A DNA stretch of 64,000 nucleotides from Callaeas wilsoni. Taxonomy: Eukaryota > Chordata > Aves > Passeriformes > Callaeidae. Each line of letters starts with the position of its first letter. The first letter of the stretch is position 1. Of this stretch, positions 23,601 to 35,200 are shown in pieces. A program made the position numbers and the translations under genes. A model generated the notes under the pieces. The model ran no database searches, had not been told where the DNA came from, and saw only the letters and a list, made by a program, of their open reading frames with translations. The stretch lies in NCBI GenBank assembly GCA_013398955.1, contig VWPU01009550.1:18452-82451 (forward strand), read 5' to 3'.

Positions 23601-26600
23601 TGATTGTTCCTCAACTGCTGTTGCTGGTTCCTGAGTCTCTGCAAAGATTCAAAGTCACGACAAAATCCTGGGTTTTCCTTGGGTTTTCGATTCTTCATCC
23701 CTTTTCTGGTTTCAGCATTCCCAACATCCTTTTCACTACGACAGCAATAGACCTTAGTCTTTTTTTCCTAGTAACACTCCAGCCTCATGGAGAGCAGAGC
23801 TTAAGGTTTTATTTTACTTGGTAAGGAGCAAATAAATAGATTTTTTTGAATTATTCAGCCTTTGCTGTTTGCTCTACAGAGCACTTTGAGCCTGCAGCTG
23901 AGCCACGCTTAGTGGAGGTCCAGGAGCAGAGTGCTCAGAGTTGTGCTCAGCTGTGGGATACAGAGGGAGTTCTCTAAATCACAGGCTGGCACAGTAAGAA
24001 CCCACACAAAAGAGTCCAGCCAGGGAGAGGGACAGGTATCTGTAGGAAAGCAAGAGAAAGCAGAGGACTTGACAGTACCCCCAGGCACCACCCCATCCTG
24101 CTTCTGTATTCTGCATTGGTGTCACATCATTATCTGAAGGGAGAAGAAGAAAAAAAGCTGCTGTAAAATGTCAGTGCCTTTGAATTATAGACAAAACGTA
24201 GACACATCAAAATGTATTTTCCTTTCCAATACCTTTTCTTAAATGAAATATAATGGCCAGCTCTAGGCTAGGTGCTGCCACGCGTTGCCAATGGGAAGTG
24301 AGAAACAACAGCAACAAATCCATCTTTCTTCCTGAAGTACTGCTTGCAGCATGAGGCAGCACTAATCAAAGACAAATCACAATGGTTTGGATTTCTTCTG
24401 TTCAGGACTAATACCTAGGGGCGAGGTGGAGAAGAGAAGTGTGTGATACTGAGCAACCATACTCCCTTCACTCTTTACCACCTCATTTAATGAAAGCTCG
24501 GAAGGTTTATTCTGTAAGAAATTAGGAATAGTATTAAATCATAGCGAATCCTGTTATTCGATGGCACTTCTGTAGCAGCATAGAAGAGCTGGGAGAGTTT
24601 ATACCCACTGGTATGCATAAAAAGTGATTTTTTCCCAGTGCTGAAACAAAGAGTTACACCTATAAGCAAGTGTCTACAGGACCTAAGAACCAAATAAGAG
24701 GAAACAAACAGCAGGGATACTCCAAGAATGGAGCAGGCTGCACACAGCATTTCTTTGAAGTATAATTACAGCCCCACTGAAGCATGACTGTAGCCTCCCA
24801 TATTTGCAACAACTGTAATCAGTGTAATCATGCTGCCATTTCATTTCCCTTCACACATTCTGTTAAGGCATTAGGACTGCTGGGTAGACTGCTGGAATGA
24901 TACAGTTAATACTGTCCATTTATTTCCTTCATGCTGATAAATCGTGTTGTTATTCTGCTGTATTCATATTCTTTTCTCTGACTTTAAGGCTAAAGCAGCC
25001 CATTTCATAGCACTACAAGAATGCTGTTTGTAAAAGAAGAATAGAAGGTTTTACCAGATTTTGTTATATTTTCAAAACCTTTACAGGACCTTTCATATCT
25101 GCTGTTAATTAGCAGTATTGGGACCAAATAAAAATAACAGATAACTCCCTCTTGTAAAATTATTCCTTCCAGTTGTTATTATTTAGTCACAGTGAAGGAA
25201 GTGGGAAAAAAAGGAAACAGAAAAAGACACCAAGAAGCCTAATCTTACTGCCATTTTACCCTTTCCTGAGTGAGTGCCCTGCTTCCAGTTTTCTTTCTTT
25301 AAGCAGGTGCATTAGCAAAATAAAATAATAGAAAGGGAATTGCCTTGAAGGTATAGAAGGTAATTAAAATAATATACATAGCTAAGTGAAGCAAGGGGAG
25401 GTGAAAGCAATGGCCAAGGCGCAACATCTGCTCTAGCACAAAAAGCCCTTGGAAAGAAGACACAAGCTGGTTTAGAATACATTATGTTGCTGATTTTTCT
25501 CAATAATTATAGCCCTCCTTTCTTTCAGATGGTCCTTTGATGCCGTTTGCATAAACCATGGACTGAAGTAAAATCACTCCACTGAAAGGATAGTGATTTT
25601 CCTGCTAATCTTTATTAGCCTTTGCTGGTGTCGATGTCTTGTCTTGTTTATTTGTCGTAACTATTTCTGAATGTTGCATTTACCTAATTTTTAAGGAAAT
25701 ATTTTCTGTTGTCCCTCTATCCGGCCATTTAAAAAGGTCGTAGAAAATGGTAGAGTGAGTGTTCAATGAAAATTCTTCACCTTGACATCTATCTAGGAAT
25801 TCAAACCACTTTTTAATAAGCAGACTCATAAGAAGGAAATCTATATAACAATTAAAATAATAATGCTCTTCTAATCACTTAAGAGCCTAGAGTAGGTATC
25901 GAGGTAATCACATTCATTTTAAATTTATATGCTATGCATATCCTTGAAAGCATTTTGAAAGAAAGTGGTGCAGAAGACACAGGTGCCTAAATTAATAAAC
26001 ATTAGAAAATCAGCAAGAGATTTAAGTACATTGGTTATTGTTTTCAATTATTAAATAATTAGTTTGAACATCTTGGTACACCTGGCCCCGAATCCTGGGA
26101 TTCAATTACCTTGAATGGCTCTGGGCTGCTATTTCATCACTTAATACTAAATCTGCAAAGTGCTGGGCAATGAGAAGAATATCTGGGGGAGGACATGGGC
26201 AGTTCCCAGAATTTTTGTGAAAAAGTTCACTAATCAGAACATTTATGTTTGCAGAATCAAGACTATAATTAATAATGGAGAAGCTTTATTAAGATTTTTG
26301 TTTTTTTAAGAAAACAGGTGGCAGGCAGCAGACTGAATCCCAGCATTTCAGTATTCTCACAAAGAAATGTTTACTTTTCCAGGACAGCTACATTTGAGAG
26401 AACAATTTCAGAAATATCACATGCTCCTCCAACTTTCCTACCTTTTTTGCTCTCCATACTGACCAACTCAAGTACCCTGTCTGGTTCAGTTTGAAGAGCA
26501 CCGAATTTTTATTTTGCTGCAGCTCCAGTAGATGCTTTCTGAGAATTTCTATGCAACAGAAAATTCAGAAAAGCTTTATTTGAATTAAAGTCCTCCAAGA

Positions 26601-27957
26601 GGCTCTTAAGCAATACACTTGGCCTACTGATGATATATCTTGAATTCTGTTACACATTTAAGCAACACGCTGAAACAGTTTGGTATAAAATTTCAAATTA
26701 AAAAAGGATTTAATTAAAAGTTTTGGGAAAAGTTTCACATTAAATGTCAATGTGTTTGGCATGATGTTTAGAGCACGTAATCATTTTCCTGCAGAAACTG
26801 AGGAATGACAGATATATTCTTATGACATCCTCTTTTAACAGGTCCAGTCAGATAAATAGGATAACGAAATAAATCCAGACTTAGGAGTCCAGTATCTCAC
26901 TTATTTTTTCAGAAAGACATGAAATAGCCACGAGCCATTTCTGCACACATCTCTAAATAATGTATATAATTCCATCAGAAGTTTCAATAGGTCAAAGCAT
27001 CTTTTTCTTTCCAGCTTTTGAACATTCATTGATTGCAAACCCTGTAATTTCACTAGCAAAATACAGAGCAAGATTTTTTCCCTCTGCTTAAAAGCTAACT
27101 CCAAGCAAACTGCTGTCCCCCTTCCTAAGCAGGAAGGAAAACAACAGGGGTGGAGAGTGTTTTCCAAACCTTGAAAAGGCCTAATTGATGTGTAACTGAT
27201 TTTCCAGGTGGAAACACAATAATGTAGCCAAGGCTGGCAGAGGAGAGGTCGCTGAATCTCTACATTTCTTTTTCTTGTAGCTCTCAGTGACACAAAGCAG
27301 GGGCAATATTGGTGACAATCACTGACATTCTCAGATAATCCAATTAAGGGAAACTTCTACAGCACCATCACACGTTCCAGTATTGTGGCATCATTTTAAG
27401 GGAGCCTGAGACAGCCAAGGATATTTCAGACCTAAAGTTTCTACAGCACATGCTTCAGAACATAACTGCTCCCAGGCATGCTGATCATATTCATGAGATG
27501 TTAATTCTTGTGAATTATATAATCTGTTACTTGGTTAAGTATTACATATATTGTGATTTCCAAATTGATTATTTGCATTAACTTAACGGAAATTTCCAAG
27601 AGGATATTTTTCATCAACTTGACTGGTTATGAGCAAGCCCCTGTGCCCATTTGGAGTCATGACTGAGTTGGGGCTGATAGCACAACCCAGATGGCTGCAT
27701 TTGGAAGCTTTGGCTTAATGCAAAGCCAATAAAAGCTTTCTTTCATGCGTTGGCTTAAAATGTGCTTTGCAGGTCCATTTGTATGACTGGAAATGCCATG
27801 GAGATTGCACACAACCTATGGATTTGGGAATTCATTCTCTCTGCTGTGCCACGCAGTACCTGACAAGAGCAATGAAGATAATAAAAGCAAATTAGAGCTA
27901 AAAAGCGTTTAGAAAACTTGACTTACTTGTAAATAAATGGGCTTGCAGGAATATTTC

Positions 27958-28020
27958 TGTACTTCCTAGGGTCACACAATCAGGGCAGATCAATGGCAGA
28001 GATTTGTGGCTCTGTTCAAG
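27958..28020 (-). mobile_element. MIR-like ancient SINE remnant
   Basis: The plus-strand text AGGGTCACACAATCAG ... CAATGGCAGAGATTTG matches, in order and spacing, the reverse complement of the MIR core (AAGGTCACACAGCTAG ... AGTGGCAGAGCCAGGAT). Only about 60 bp are recognisable. MIR-type CORE-SINEs are ancient in amniotes and survive in birds as heavily mutated pieces. The call is from memory of the consensus and needs a profile search. Confidence 0.4.
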
Positions 28021-30728
28021 CACGTGTAAGCAAACCTTTGTGAGATATTTACCATTTCAATGAATGTAAATCGGGCAAGCATTAAACACTAATCTCCTAA
28101 AGAAAGTTCCTTTCCTGGTCTTAAGTGACAGACAAAGCCCGTAGGGTTATTTAAGGAATACCTCGGTTCTGGGAGTGGATGTTGAGGGAAGCAGTAAGAA
28201 TATTTGACACAGCCAGTGCAATAAATATAAAGATTATTGAATTTTGTACATGTGAAAGCAACCTAAATATTAAAAAAGTTAATCACCAATAAGTTTTTGG
28301 TGTCCCACTTTGTCTTTATGGTACTAGAAATCAGCTCCTTAAAGTGGTGAGGCAGACCTGTGCCACCAGAGGATTATATTTGCATTGTCCATAGAAATAA
28401 GAAAAAATATGGGAGGAATATGTTTCATTTTGTTTGGCGTTCATTTTGAAATGGAGTACTGGGTTTCCCTGTGCTATGCCTGTTCCATCACCTAACCAGG
28501 ACACCTGGCAGGGGATGGGATGTGCCTTCCTGGCCCTGAAGCAGCTTCTCTTCAGCTTTTCCCCTTCCCAAGGTGTGACTTCTCCTTGCCACTGTCAAAG
28601 CCCCCAGTTCCCCTTTCCTCAGGGGGAATGTCCCTCCCACACAAAGGGAGACCCAGTACCTCACTCCTCCTGAAGGAAAAATGATACTTCCCTGATATTA
28701 AAGTTTTGAACCAATAAACACCTCACAGAACTGTCTCTTTTACCTGCAGCACGAAATTACCTCCGTTAGGAAAGCCTATGAGCGTGCCCGAGCCTCTTTG
28801 CAGCAGTAAATACTGTCCTGAATACAAACCCCAGAGGCTGCCACTGGTCCTTACTGGGAGCCTGCAGCTTCTCTCGGGAGCCCAGCCCTGTGCCTCGGAT
28901 GTGCCCCTTCAGCCAGCCCAGCTCAGCCACCCTCCTATGCCTCGCTGCTTTATAGCAACATCCAAGGAATTTCTGGGGTCACTTTACACCAGAACAATGT
29001 TGGTGCTGCTTGTGCAGTGCAGAATGGGTGCACAGTGAGCACCCTTTGCAGTCCCACAGGAGGGATCGCCGTGCTAACAAGGGAGGCTTCCAGTGCCTTG
29101 GCTGGCCACTCATCAGGACGATGGATTTTCTGCAGTCAGGAGACGTTGGTTTTCCTAGACCCCAGACTGCCCTTTACAAGCAGAATTAGGGTGTTGGGGC
29201 ATTTCAAATGCATTCTTTGGAAAGCGTTTTGGGACAGGTTTTTTTAACCGGAGTGTGCAGAGATGAGGTGTTTGCTGCCAGACTGGGAAGCACAGGGTAG
29301 CAAGCTACTGCCATTAAAATTGGATCAGGTTCAAGTCAGATTCTCTTCTGAAGTTTATTCCTAAATCTCAAAAGAAACTTGTTGTTTTGATAAGAATGGA
29401 AGAGGAAGAGGTAAGGACTGGTTGACCCTAATGTCTTCCATGGAGTTCATCTGATGCTGGAGCAACCCCACTCCTTTGAAGCTGACACCAGAAACCCTAA
29501 ACTGCCCTAATTTTACACAGAACTCTACACCAATCTAATTAAAATGTATACGAGGAGAAGTCAGAAAGATCCCAAGCCTTAATATTTTAATGTGGAAAAT
29601 GTGATATAAAGATTAAATGTTTAAAGATGAAATACAACTTCGATCTAGTGAATAACCTTTTTTATTCGTGACATTTTCATTTTGCAGGTTATTCCTTTTA
29701 TTTCTGTTCTTTTTGTGCCTTTGAATTTAGGATACAACATCATCTTATGCAGTCTCCACCTTGAAGGGTTTCTCCTGTAGTTATAATCATCCCAAATATA
29801 CTTTGATAAATGAGTTAATATCTTAAAATGCTTTGAGGTACAATTAGTGCCTCAGAATAGGCAAACACAGCTAAATGAGCACTACCTGCCATACAGTTTG
29901 TATCCAACGTGGATCATCTGAGAGGATTTAAGGGAACAGACTGGGATTCTGTCCATTTTCATGTGAAGTGCTACAAGGGAATCTGAACACCACGGATGTT
30001 TACAGCATGTGCAAATCCAGATGGTGGGAGTCAAAAATCAAGATAAGGGTGTTAGAAGTAAATTGATTCACCTACAGGTTTGGTTACAGGTTTGGTTAAT
30101 GGAGTCCTGTCTCTTCTGGGATTAATAAACGAGGTCACTTCTCTTTTTTCCATCTTCTATCCCAAATTGACTTGCTGTTTTGGTTTGCTACCTCAGCAGA
30201 ATCAAATACAAACCAATTTCTCAGTACAAGGGTGGTTATACCGGTCAGAGAGTGGGGCTGATAGATCAACATTCTCCCCTATCACCTCTCTCCAGCATTT
30301 TCCTGAGCGAGATTTTGCCTCCCCCCTTTCCACAGCACCCTCCTCATGCCAGGTGAGCAGTGAGAGCGAGGAAAAAGAGGAGCTTTAGGATTTTTCTGTG
30401 TCGATTTTGCTCCACCTGCCTCAAGCTGTACCTTAAGTATGAGAAAGGCAGCTGTGACATGAGAGCTGTTATGGTAAATGCTAGAGACCGCTGGAGGAAG
30501 GGATGACACCAGTGTGTCACAGCGTAGCCTGGAGGAAACAGGCTGTGGAAATTGCATCTAAAGCCAGTCGTGATCCCTTCAGTAGTAGGCTGCTGTCAGC
30601 ATCCCCTGGCAGAGAGTGAGAGAAGATGCAGAAAGGAAACAGCAGTCCCTCTTCTTTATATACAGTCCTGCTGGATGTTTGAGCTTTCTGATAGATTCAG
30701 GGGAAGAACAAAAGTGTGGGAATCTGTG

Positions 30729-30830
30729 GTGCTTCCTGTGACTAAAATAAACCCTTTGTGTGTCTCTGCACCTGTAAAATGAGGGTAGTGCCTCTGCCAC
30801 TTTGAACTTGTCAAAGCAGCAGTGAGGATC
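30729..30830 (+). mobile_element. MIR-like ancient SINE remnant
   Basis: CTCTGCACCTGTAAAATGAG followed by GGTAGTGCCTCTGCC and GCAGCAGTGAGGATC follows the MIR 3' core (CTCATCTGTAAAATGGGG, TAGTACCTACC, GTTGTTGTGAGGATTAAATG) in order. The upstream CTTCCTGTGACTAAAATAAACC fits the GTCACTTAACC block loosely. Heavily diverged, so moderate confidence. Confidence 0.45.
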
Positions 30831-31661
30831 GGCCAGAAAAGCAGGGAATCTGCAAGTAACCGGAATAAAACAAATGGCTCAGAGACTGCTTGTCACCCCA
30901 TCATGGGGAAAGTCATCTCACCAGGACAAAAACTCTTTTTGGTCGGAGTAGTAACAGTGGGCATTAATATCACTGGGAGCTCTTGTGTAGCTTCTGACAA
31001 TGAGTTCCTTAGAAGGATTTCCTCCCTTTGAAGTGCCTGCCTTGCCTGCACAGCAGACAGCTGCTTTCTGCCTGCTGTCTTGCCTGTCTGCTCCCCTACG
31101 TGCTGCTCTGTTGAAACACCCTGTGTTATTACAGTCACTCTCAGCACCTGGCTGCAGGAGTGAATCAAAGTGTTGTGAAGGCAGCATATCAATTTGGGTT
31201 TGTGCCATGTAACAGTTACTTGGCGGCTAAGTGGGATCATTTCAAAGACACTTTTTCTTCCTGTTCCCTATTTCTCTGTGCCCAGATCACTGCGTGAGCT
31301 GCCTTCCCCCTAAACACTGCGTGCTCACCTTTTGTGACTGTCTGAAATAGAAAAACCTCTGCTCTTGTCAAAAGGATAAACTGAAACAGTCACTTATCTC
31401 CGGCTGAGGAATTGCACACCGGACTGCTCCACCAGCACTTCCCAGTAGCCACAGCCCCTCTCCCAGCTGGGCCAGCAGCAGCCAGCAGTGCACCCTGCAG
31501 AGGGTGACTGACCCCCCAGCTGTCACAGCCCGGAACAGCCAGGTGAACACAAACAATCAAAGAATCCATTTGGTGTTGTTGGGACTTAGAGAATCCCCCT
31601 AAGCAAAGAAAAGGTTGGGTTCTGTGGTGGTTGATTTCTTGCTGTGCAGGAAGAGCTGTGT

Positions 31662-31689
31662 TCATAGATAGAATGGTTAGGCTTAGAAG
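31662..31689 (-). mobile_element. CR1 LINE tail, part 1 (interrupted by LTR B)
   Basis: CATAGATAGAATGGTTAGGC on the plus strand is the reverse complement of the very 3' end of a CR1 (CATAGAATGGTTTGGGTTGG in other copies). The match stops at the LTR start and resumes beyond its end at 32182, so this is one CR1 tail split by a later insertion. Confidence 0.75.
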
Positions 31690-32177
31690 TGAAAGGAATG
31701 AGGGACTTGTCTTGACAAATAAGCTGTGGGCCTGATGGTAGATAAAAACTAGCACTAAGAGAGAAAAGAAACAATGGAAAGGGTTCCACGGATTGATGAA
31801 GGGAAAGAGAGATTTGTAAACTGTAGGTCTGCTACTAAATGAAACTGAATATCAAAAGATGAAAGAAACAATGAGGAGAACCATAAATTCCATAGGAATT
31901 TTAAAAAAGGCAAGAGGGGGTATACATTAGACGGGAATCTTAGGAATCAGGCATTCTGGGAAGTCTGTACCTCTCAAGTACCTCAGCCAATGGGGAAAGA
32001 GAGAGGGAAAATGCAGTCGGGAAATTAGGATAAAAAGGAGGCTGTGTCCTCCAAAAAGTTGAGAGACTCCAGGGGAATGCCCCATGGCCTCTCCCTTTAT
32101 TCGAATAAAGTAATGGGACTCCTCTGTCTCCTTTTTGGACATAAACCTCTGGTGTCGCTAGATTAATTTTCCTGACA
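31690..32177 (+). mobile_element. Solo LTR B, same family as LTR A (488 bp)
   Basis: It has the same termini as LTR A: TGAAAGGAATGAGG at the start and TTTTCCTGACA at the end. CCAAT (31987-31991), ATAAAAA (32030-32036) and AATAAA (32104-32109) occur in the same order. The flanks are GAAG (31686-31689) and AAAG (32178-32181), a 4-bp target duplication with one later substitution. It lies inside an older CR1 tail, and removing the LTR and one flank restores CR1 continuity. It lacks about 10 bp (TCTTTATCAA) that LTR A has in the second U3 duplicate. No internal retroviral sequence adjoins it. It is in the same orientation as LTR A, starting 9.8 kb further along. Confidence 0.92.
32104..32109 (+). 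promoter_or_regulatory. LTR B polyadenylation signal AATAAA
   Basis: Same position relative to the LTR end as in LTR A. The local context differs by one base (TTCGAATAAAG against TTCAAATAAAG). Confidence 0.8.
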
Positions 32178-32215
32178 AAAGGGACCTTAAAGGTCATTTA
32201 GTTCCCTTCTTTTCT
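32178..32215 (-). mobile_element. CR1 LINE tail, part 2 (interrupted by LTR B)
   Basis: GGGACCTTAAAGGTCATTTA and GTTCCC continue the CR1 terminal block that part 1 began (CR1 reads GGACCTTAAAGGTCATCTAG). The similarity fades after about 32215, so only some 60 bp of CR1 are left in total. Confidence 0.8.
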
Positions 32216-35200
32216 TTTTCCCCTGCTCTGAGCTGGCTAGTTACAGATCTGCACACACCTCAGAAGTGAAATCTGCACTTCTCCCAGCCCATGATATCTG
32301 CATGGATCTCACAAGTACAGCAGTGCAGGTTTGCCTGCAAGGCAACAAGATTTTAGGAAATTCAGAAGATTGGAATGTCCCTGAACACAAGCCAAATTAA
32401 TTCATATTTTAAAACATTTCTGTCTACAATAACAGGAGTAAATGCCACATAAACCCCAGTCCTGCTCCCATCAGAGACAATGGGAATTAAGCCACTAACT
32501 TCAAAGAGCAGTGCTCTCTCCCTGTAGAGTGTATTTCATGCTTCTGCAGTCTTGGCTAGATTAGTGCAAATTAAACATTGGGTTAAGTTGCCAGAACCCA
32601 TAAGCGCTCCATTAGGCTCTGGAGGATTTGGCTAATTTTAGTCAAATACTTACCTATTTTACAGAAGCCATGCAAAATTCCTCCACGAGCTGAGCCCACT
32701 GAGCCCTGATAGAATGCCACTGACGAATTTGGCCTCACAACTCCTGCCTCTGCGTTTATGCAGGGCTCAGAATGCATTCCAGCTTTTAGCACCTTACCGA
32801 ATCTTAAGAAACAACTGTTTGATACCAGAGCACACCAAATAATTTCACGAGGGCTGTGAACACGTGGCTTTCACAAGTGCTAAGGGATCCACTCACCAGG
32901 TGACACCCTGAGTGCACTTGAGGCTTCCCTCGCCTGCAGGGCCATCATGGGTAGGGCTGCAGCAGCCTCCTCCCCTGCTGCTCACTGTCCTACATCCTGT
33001 GAGTGCCAAACTGCCCCAGGGAGCTGCGAGCTACATTCTTCAATCATCTCTGCTTTATGTTAAATACACTTACAAGCAGCCAAGTGGCGTCCCCAGAGGG
33101 TCTTACTACGACAGAGGGATGTTAACAATATACTTCTGCCTTTTTTTCTGCCTTTTTTTTCTTTCAAATATGCTTCGACTATAGCCATCCCTGAATAATC
33201 TCCTAATTAGTGAGGAGGCCTTGAGTTTAGCTTCACAGACTTCAGAGATGGAGACCTGAGGTGTCATTTCCAAGCTCCACGGTGTAGGATTTTAGGGCCA
33301 GCCTGGACAAAGCCTTGCCTGAATTTCAAGCCTCATTTCTTCCCTGGCTGAGCATGGGGAATCCCATCACTGCTGTGTGTCTCCATTCCCATCTATCCAG
33401 GACGGACCTGTAAAGGGTTCTGACATTTGGTGGGAAGCACCAGAGCTCATTTCCAGGTTTGTACAATGGCTGGAACCACTGCCTTTGCAGTCCCTGCCAG
33501 GACTTCAGGCTGTTCATACAGATACAAACATCAGACTAATTAGTCATTTTTAAACTTATGACTTAGGCATTTACTAAAAGCATGTGTTCAGATAAAGGTA
33601 ATACAGTGCAAAAAATAATACAGCAACATCCTTTGGGAAGGCAGAAAAGGTCAAGTACAGTGCTGCTCTTCGCTGAAGAAGTAATACACAGAATTTGTAT
33701 GTGGAAGCTGGACCACTCAAGCAGCTAATTGCCAGTGGGATGTCTTGCTGTACACATCTTCTGAGGTGCTTTAATTATGCAAACACACCTTGTTGTCACA
33801 CAGATATAAATAATGTTTAAGGCTCATGTTTCTTTGAAGTATGTGCTGTGGGGATTATGTGGGGGTTTATTTCATTACGATTCCCCTTTGGGGAGAGTAC
33901 CATGTAATAAACAACACAGCACATCAGCAGCGGGGTTTTTTTGCAGGTGGGTTCCCCCCTGCCCCCCTTCAACTATTTTTAAAAAGCTTCTGGCTCTGTT
34001 TCTGACTCTTGTTGAAAAATTGGGTACTTCAGCAAATTGCTCGGTTGACAAAAGGGAAAAAAATTGTTGCTTCAAAACAAACAATTATGATGACTTTGAA
34101 GCATAACATGGAATGTCTCATTGATTTTGTCCCAGAGGACTGGTGTAAAGAATGAATAACCAAATGTGCAACGAAGCATGTAATATTAGTGCATGCACCA
34201 TTTCTTGTGCAGTATTGTTTTAAATCCATTTGCTCACCTTTGCCCTCTGTGATCACCTGCTATCAACAGGGGAAACACACACGAGCAATCTAAATACTTG
34301 ATTGCTTGTAAGAGAAAAAATTTCTTCCTATTCAAAGATAAAGTGGCTGAGTAGTGGCAGGAAAATGTTCCATTCCTTTCCCACAGTCTCTAAGTGGAGC
34401 ATTAGAGACAGAGATTATAATTTCAACCTGTGGTGCTTGAATTCGCAGCCACAAGAATTCAGCATTTGTTTTTCTCCTGGAGAATAAACTTTACATTCAA
34501 ACTCTGATTAGACCATAGAACTGGCACCAAGAAGCATTTTCCCCCTTTCTGCTCCTTATATTCATAATGCTAAGTGCACTCTGAAGGGGCATTGTGCAAA
34601 AGGCACTGGCAAAGCCCAAATCTGGAGACAGCCAGTCACTCAGGTGCATTCTGTTCACACAACCCAGCACTCAAGAATTAGGACTTTTGAGTGTTAAAGC
34701 CAGAAAAGGGAGCAGTAAATGATCAATTGTAGCAAATGTTCTGCAGTCATTTCTTCAAACACAAGTGATGCAGTATTTTGTCCCTGAGCTGAAATATCAA
34801 TTCCCTATTAGGCTAGAAAAAAACTCAGTACAGCTGTTGTGCTACCTTTGGATATGGCTCTTTTCTAACAGATCAACTTATCTTCAGCCAAGGTATTTGC
34901 TTCTGTGGTGGAGAATCTGTGTCCTCTAGGTTGCCTTTCAGCAAAAAAAATCTAAATTGCTTAAAAAATGACATCATTCAGATGGCAAAAAAATCGTTGA
35001 AAACAATCAAACAGGTACTGTCAGTCTGAAAGTTTGATTCCTAATAGACTCGGAACTGAAATTCTCTTATTCATATTTCTCTCTCTAGGTATGTCTGAAA
35101 TCAGTTTCCACCACTGAAGTGGAACAGATGATTTATTGTCATGGGTTTCTCAGCATCTTTTCAGTGCTCAAATATTTCTACATGTATTTCCACTTAGCCT

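Larger units (their letters stand above)
22363..31661. other. Unique non-coding DNA between the two related LTRs
   Basis: No gag, pol or env reading frames, primer-binding site or polypurine tract are visible, so this is host DNA and not the interior of a provirus. It contains A-rich simple sequence (22417-22452), GC-rich patches (22580-22870 and 23330-23600), and two MIR-like remnants listed separately. The longest frames (130 codons at 23242-23634 and, on the minus strand, 26901-27293) have no recognisable domain; the minus-strand one begins with GTG. Confidence 0.65.

Noticed and set aside
26901..27293. 130-codon minus-strand frame as a gene
   Set aside because: Begins at GTG rather than ATG, has no domain, no signal for splicing and no compositional sign of coding.
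28420..28730. Another LTR, because of AATAAA and a CT-rich stretch near 28714
   Set aside because: No TG...CA ends with target duplication could be found, and no similarity to the other LTRs was seen.
21859..32177. A full-length provirus bounded by LTR A and LTR B
   Set aside because: Each LTR has its own short target duplication, the outer flanks (TACT and AAAG) do not match each other, and no gag, pol, env or primer-binding site is visible between them.
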